Below, one piece after another: positions 6,597 through 8,340 of a stretch of 8,340 nucleotides of DNA. Source of the DNA: Bacteroidota bacterium (GTDB lineage Bacteria; Bacteroidota; Rhodothermia; Rhodothermales; JAAAOL01). How positions within the stretch are numbered: the stretch's first letter is position 1; every line of letters starts with the position of its first letter. Position numbers and translations under genes: made by a program. Location of the stretch: NCBI GenBank assembly GCA_009908885.1, contig JAAAOL010000277.1, positions 1 to 8,340 of the forward strand, in the 5' to 3' direction. Under the pieces are notes generated by a model. The model had not been told where the DNA came from, ran no database searches, and saw only the letters and a program-made list of their open reading frames with translations.

Positions 6597-6908
6597 TCAT
6601 TCTTCCGGCGAATCCAACGCGCCGAACTGCTGCGACGACTGGAAAATGGTCAGCACTGCGACCTCTTCATCGTCCCGGTCTGTCACATAGACGATGCGAT
6701 AGTGGCGGTAGAGCACTTCGCGGATTGCTGCATCGCCAATCTCTGGCACCATGCGACCCATGCGAGGAAAGCGCCCAAGCCGCCGAATCGTCTCGATTAT
6801 CTTCTCCTCGAAGACCTCAGCGAAGTCGGCAGCACCAACGCGTTCGTAGTAGTCGATAATCGCGTCGAGTTCGCTCTGTGCCTGCTCCGTAAGCCGGACC
6901 TGTGCCAC
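6597..6908 (-). CDS. ParE/RelE-family type II toxin
   Basis: A 103-aa protein with the ParE/RelE toxin layout: an N-terminal strand (MAQVRLTEQAQ), two helices (SELDAIIDYYERVG and FAEVFEEKIIETIRRLGRFP), the PRMGRMVPE turn (about 48-56), then IREVLYRHYRIVYVTD (about 63-78) and a final strand VAVLTIFQSSQQF. Known members either inhibit DNA gyrase (ParE) or cleave mRNA on the ribosome (RelE); the sequence alone does not decide which. Length is typical. It starts with GTG at 6908, six bases after the antitoxin stop, with an AGGG just upstream, so translation is probably coupled to the antitoxin. It converges on the isomerase gene with 18 bases between stops. GC is lower than in the surrounding genes. 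Confidence 0.9.
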   Translation of the reverse strand: MAQVRLTEQAQSELDAIIDYYERVGAADFAEVFEEKIIETIRRLGRFPRMGRMVPEIGDAAIREVLYRHYRIVYVTDRDDEEVAVLTIFQSSQQFGALDSPEE

Positions 6909-6914
6909 AGCGCC

Positions 6915-7121
6915 CTACTCGGCTTGTTTTGATTGGCGGCGGCGCTTGAGGCGGGCCTCTACGTCATCCAGCGATACCGTCGTGCCTTCCTGCGCCTGCT
7001 TCAAGCCCACCTCGACCTTGTGCAGAAAAACGAGACGCTCAATGGCGTCTTCGATGGTCGCGTTCTCCGGGAGTTCTTCCACGGCGCGCACGATCTTCGC
7101 TTTCGTAGTCGCTTGTGGCAT
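6915..7121 (-). CDS. Antitoxin of the ParE/RelE pair
   Basis: A 68-aa acidic/basic small protein directly upstream of the toxin. Residues 8-40 (KAKIVRAVEELPENATIEDA, then IERLVFLHKVEVGL) form two predicted helices with the pattern 'PEDATIEDAIERLxFLxKVExGLxQ'. I remember this pattern in small proteins paired with ParE-like toxins in several phyla. The C-terminal half (VSLDDVEARLKRRRQSKQAE) is a charged helix likely to wrap the toxin. I see no clear ribbon-helix-helix, HTH or Phd/YefM signature, so DNA-binding autoregulation is uncertain. The ATG at 7121 has GAGG six bases upstream. The order antitoxin then toxin, with a six-base gap, is the usual one. Confidence 0.85.
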   Translation of the reverse strand: MPQATTKAKIVRAVEELPENATIEDAIERLVFLHKVEVGLKQAQEGTTVSLDDVEARLKRRRQSKQAE

Positions 7122-7127
7122 TAGGAG

Positions 7128-7131
7128 CCTC
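7128..7131 (-). promoter_or_regulatory. Shine-Dalgarno site of the antitoxin
   Basis: Reads GAGG on the minus strand within AGCGAGG, six bases before the ATG at 7121. It supports that start and sets this pair apart from most neighbours, which lack a recognisable site. Confidence 0.5.
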
Positions 7132-7206
7132 GCTTACGTTCCAGGTCGAGATTTTGACTGGTACGATGAAACGCTCTTCCGTGTTCGAAATTCGGCTTCG
7201 CACTGA

Positions 7207-7347
7207 GGCAGGGCCGCCACCCTGACGCCGCGCACAACCGGACGCGTGGGCGACCCGCGCCTCGCCGACCGCCCGCTCGATGACGTCCCGATGACCGTCA
7301 CGCCGCTGCCGGACTACATGCCGCCGGAAGGCGCCGAGCGCCCGTGA
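7207..7347 (+). pseudogene. Fragment of a second cyclophilin-type isomerase gene (C-terminal remnant)
   Basis: Bases 7213-7317 are the second copy of the isomerase 3' end and remain in the same reading frame. They read TPRTTGRVGDPRLADRP, LDDVPMTVTPLPDY, then a different tail MPPEGAERP and TGA at 7345-7347. The frame is closed upstream by TGA at 7204-7206 and there is no start codon, signal peptide or cyclophilin core, so this cannot be a working isomerase. Within the 93 bases from 7225, three of five differences from the intact gene are silent (GGT/GGC, GAC/GAT, CTC/CTG). The other two fall in one codon (Lys to Thr). The two copies therefore diverged largely while both were under protein-level selection, before one was reduced to a fragment. 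Confidence 0.88.
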
Positions 7348-7390
7348 CGGACTACCTACATAGGAGTTTCCTCTTCGGTTGTGTTACGAG

Positions 7391-8340
7391 CTAGTTCTCA
7401 ACTGTGAGCCAGTCGATCGAAAGGCCAGCAATGTCCAGGCGTTCGACGGACAAGGGGCGTCTGGACTGCTCTGTGCCCATGTCCAAGATGGAAGGGTAGA
7501 AGACGGGATAGTCTAAGACCGTTAGCATGAGTTTCGTCCCATCTGGCGACCACGCGATTGGAAACAATTTGTTGTCATCTTCTATCTCGATTTTGATACG
7601 TGAGATGTTTTTACTCGTCAGGTCGAATAGGAAAATTTGGGCACCCGGTTGCCCCATCCCGTAAGCGATAGTATTTCCATCAGGATTCCATATTGGTGAG
7701 TCGGCCTGTCCCGTCTCCGTTAGCCTTCGCAGGTCCGTGCCATCCGCATTAACCACGTACAGGTCCTGCCGGTACCGCGCCGAGTCGGCCTCGACGTAGG
7801 CCCGGTTCGAGACGAAGGCCACCTGGGTGCCGTCGGGATTCCAGGTCGGAAACCGATCCTTGGCCGGATGCTCCGTTAACCGATGGTGCTTCGCCGGGTC
7901 GAACGTCTCGCCCGCTACCTCCACGACCCAGATGTCGTAGTTGCCGCCGCCAAGTTCGCAGTTAGCGCAGGCGTCGTAGGCGATGCGCTGGCCATCGGGC
8001 GACCAGGCCGGGTTGAATCCCGCCAGCGCCTGAGGGGAGTCTTGATCGAAGGCCTTGAGGAAGCGCGTGTCGGTGCCGTCGGCATCCATGAGGTAGAGGT
8101 AGGGACCCAGCGTAGTGGCATCGGTGCCATCGGCATAGGCGATGCGCTGGCCGTCGGGCGACCACGCGGGATCGGTCGTGTAGCCCGGGGTGCGTGTGAG
8201 CTGGCGGGTACCCTGTTGGTCCGTGACGTAGATGTTGCCGTCGTCGCCCTCGCGCTCGGCGACGTAGACGAGCTTGCCGGGGATGGCTTCGAGGCGGGGG
8301 CCGTTTGAGTCGTCGTCCATCAGGTCACAGCCCGCGAGCA
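7391..8340 (-). CDS. PD40/TolB-like beta-propeller lipoprotein (N-terminus beyond right edge)
   Basis: An envelope protein built from WD40-like PD40 repeats, as in the TolB C-terminal domain; such proteins usually bind other proteins or ligands in the periplasm. Numbering from the Met at 8320 (309 residues), PD40 motifs are seen at about 50-62 (DPAWSPDGQRIAY), 104-115, 158-170 (FPTWNPDGTQVAF), 209-220 and 254-266. Each is followed by a DIW/DLYVVNADGT-type strand. The frame stays open upstream of that Met and reads LAGCDL, a canonical lipobox, so the true start and signal peptide lie just off the window and the Cys is the likely lipidation site. The Met at 8320 is therefore not the start. The stop is TAG at 7391. 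The C-terminal third (7391 to about 7735) is visibly poorer in G+C than the rest. The exact role is not assignable. Confidence 0.87.
   Translation of the reverse strand, partial: LAGCDLMDDDSNGPRLEAIPGKLVYVAEREGDDGNIYVTDQQGTRQLTRTPGYTTDPAWSPDGQRIAYADGTDATTLGPYLYLMDADGTDTRFLKAFDQDSPQALAGFNPAWSPDGQRIAYDACANCELGGGNYDIWVVEVAGETFDPAKHHRLTEHPAKDRFPTWNPDGTQVAFVSNRAYVEADSARYRQDLYVVNADGTDLRRLTETGQADSPIWNPDGNTIAYGMGQPGAQIFLFDLTSKNISRIKIEIEDDNKLFPIAWSPDGTKLMLTVLDYPVFYPSILDMGTEQSRRPLSVERLDIAGLSIDWLTVEN
7977..8164 (-). repeat. Intragenic repeat: two near-identical PD40 motif segments
   Basis: Bases 7977-8005 and 8136-8164 match at 28 of 29 positions (difference at 7994/8153), 159 bases (53 codons) apart. 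Both encode WSPDGQRIAY and flanking bases. The other PD40 motifs of the gene use different codons and residues, so these two blades were probably duplicated or homogenised recently. Confidence 0.8.

Noticed and set aside
7184..7189. TTCGAA palindrome as the toxin-antitoxin operator
   Set aside because: A six-base palindrome occurs often by chance, and it lies 63 bases from the antitoxin start with no second copy nearby.
1..8340. CRISPR array, tRNA, rRNA, transposon ends or a multi-gene defence system
   Set aside because: No regularly spaced repeats, cloverleaf genes, transposase or integrase frames, or nuclease/ATPase defence genes were found. The toxin-antitoxin pair is the only accessory module.

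Overview
The window is GC-rich (by eye well over 60% G+C in most genes) with tightly packed genes. Gene content and style suggest a GC-rich member of the Bacteroidota/Rhodothermota, of the Salinibacter/Rhodothermus/Rubricoccus type. The pointers are a lipoprotein cyclophilin with a long insertion before its last core strands, a lipoprotein PD40 beta-propeller, a small predicted outer-membrane protein ending in Phe, few Shine-Dalgarno sites, and a 137-aa helical protein that resembles a family I associate with Bacteroidota. This assignment is inference; no rRNA or other phylogenetic marker is present.

Layout. (1) Bases 1-2296, minus strand: a predicted outer-membrane/secreted protein, then a GMC-family (cholesterol-oxidase-like) FAD oxidoreductase that runs off the left edge. 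(2) Bases 2297-2615: divergent intergenic region. (3) Bases 2616-4621, plus strand: a MEMO-family protein that has lost most of the family's metal ligands, a 296-base gap, then a Rossmann-fold DUF2520 protein. (4) Bases 4800-6578, plus strand: three overlapping genes (helical protein, 137-aa conserved hypothetical, cyclophilin-type peptidyl-prolyl isomerase lipoprotein) that look like one translationally coupled operon. (5) Bases 6597-7121, minus strand: a ParE/RelE-type toxin and its antitoxin, convergent with the isomerase. (6) Bases 7207-7347: a fragment duplicating the 3' end of the isomerase gene, on the far side of the toxin-antitoxin pair. (7) Bases 7391-8340, minus strand: a PD40/TolB-like beta-propeller lipoprotein whose start lies just beyond the right edge.

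How the genes fit together. Most are housekeeping or envelope genes: the oxidoreductase, outer-membrane protein, lipoprotein isomerase and lipoprotein propeller. The accessory part is the 6579-7212 segment. It has lower GC, carries the toxin-antitoxin pair, and is bounded by two copies (about 97 of 105 bases identical) of the isomerase 3' end. This resembles either a small element that replaced a gene 3' end on insertion or the scar of a tandem isomerase duplication. I see no CRISPR array, tRNA, rRNA, transposase, integrase or recognisable multi-gene defence system. The two observations most worth following are that flanking duplication and the apparently metal-less MEMO protein.
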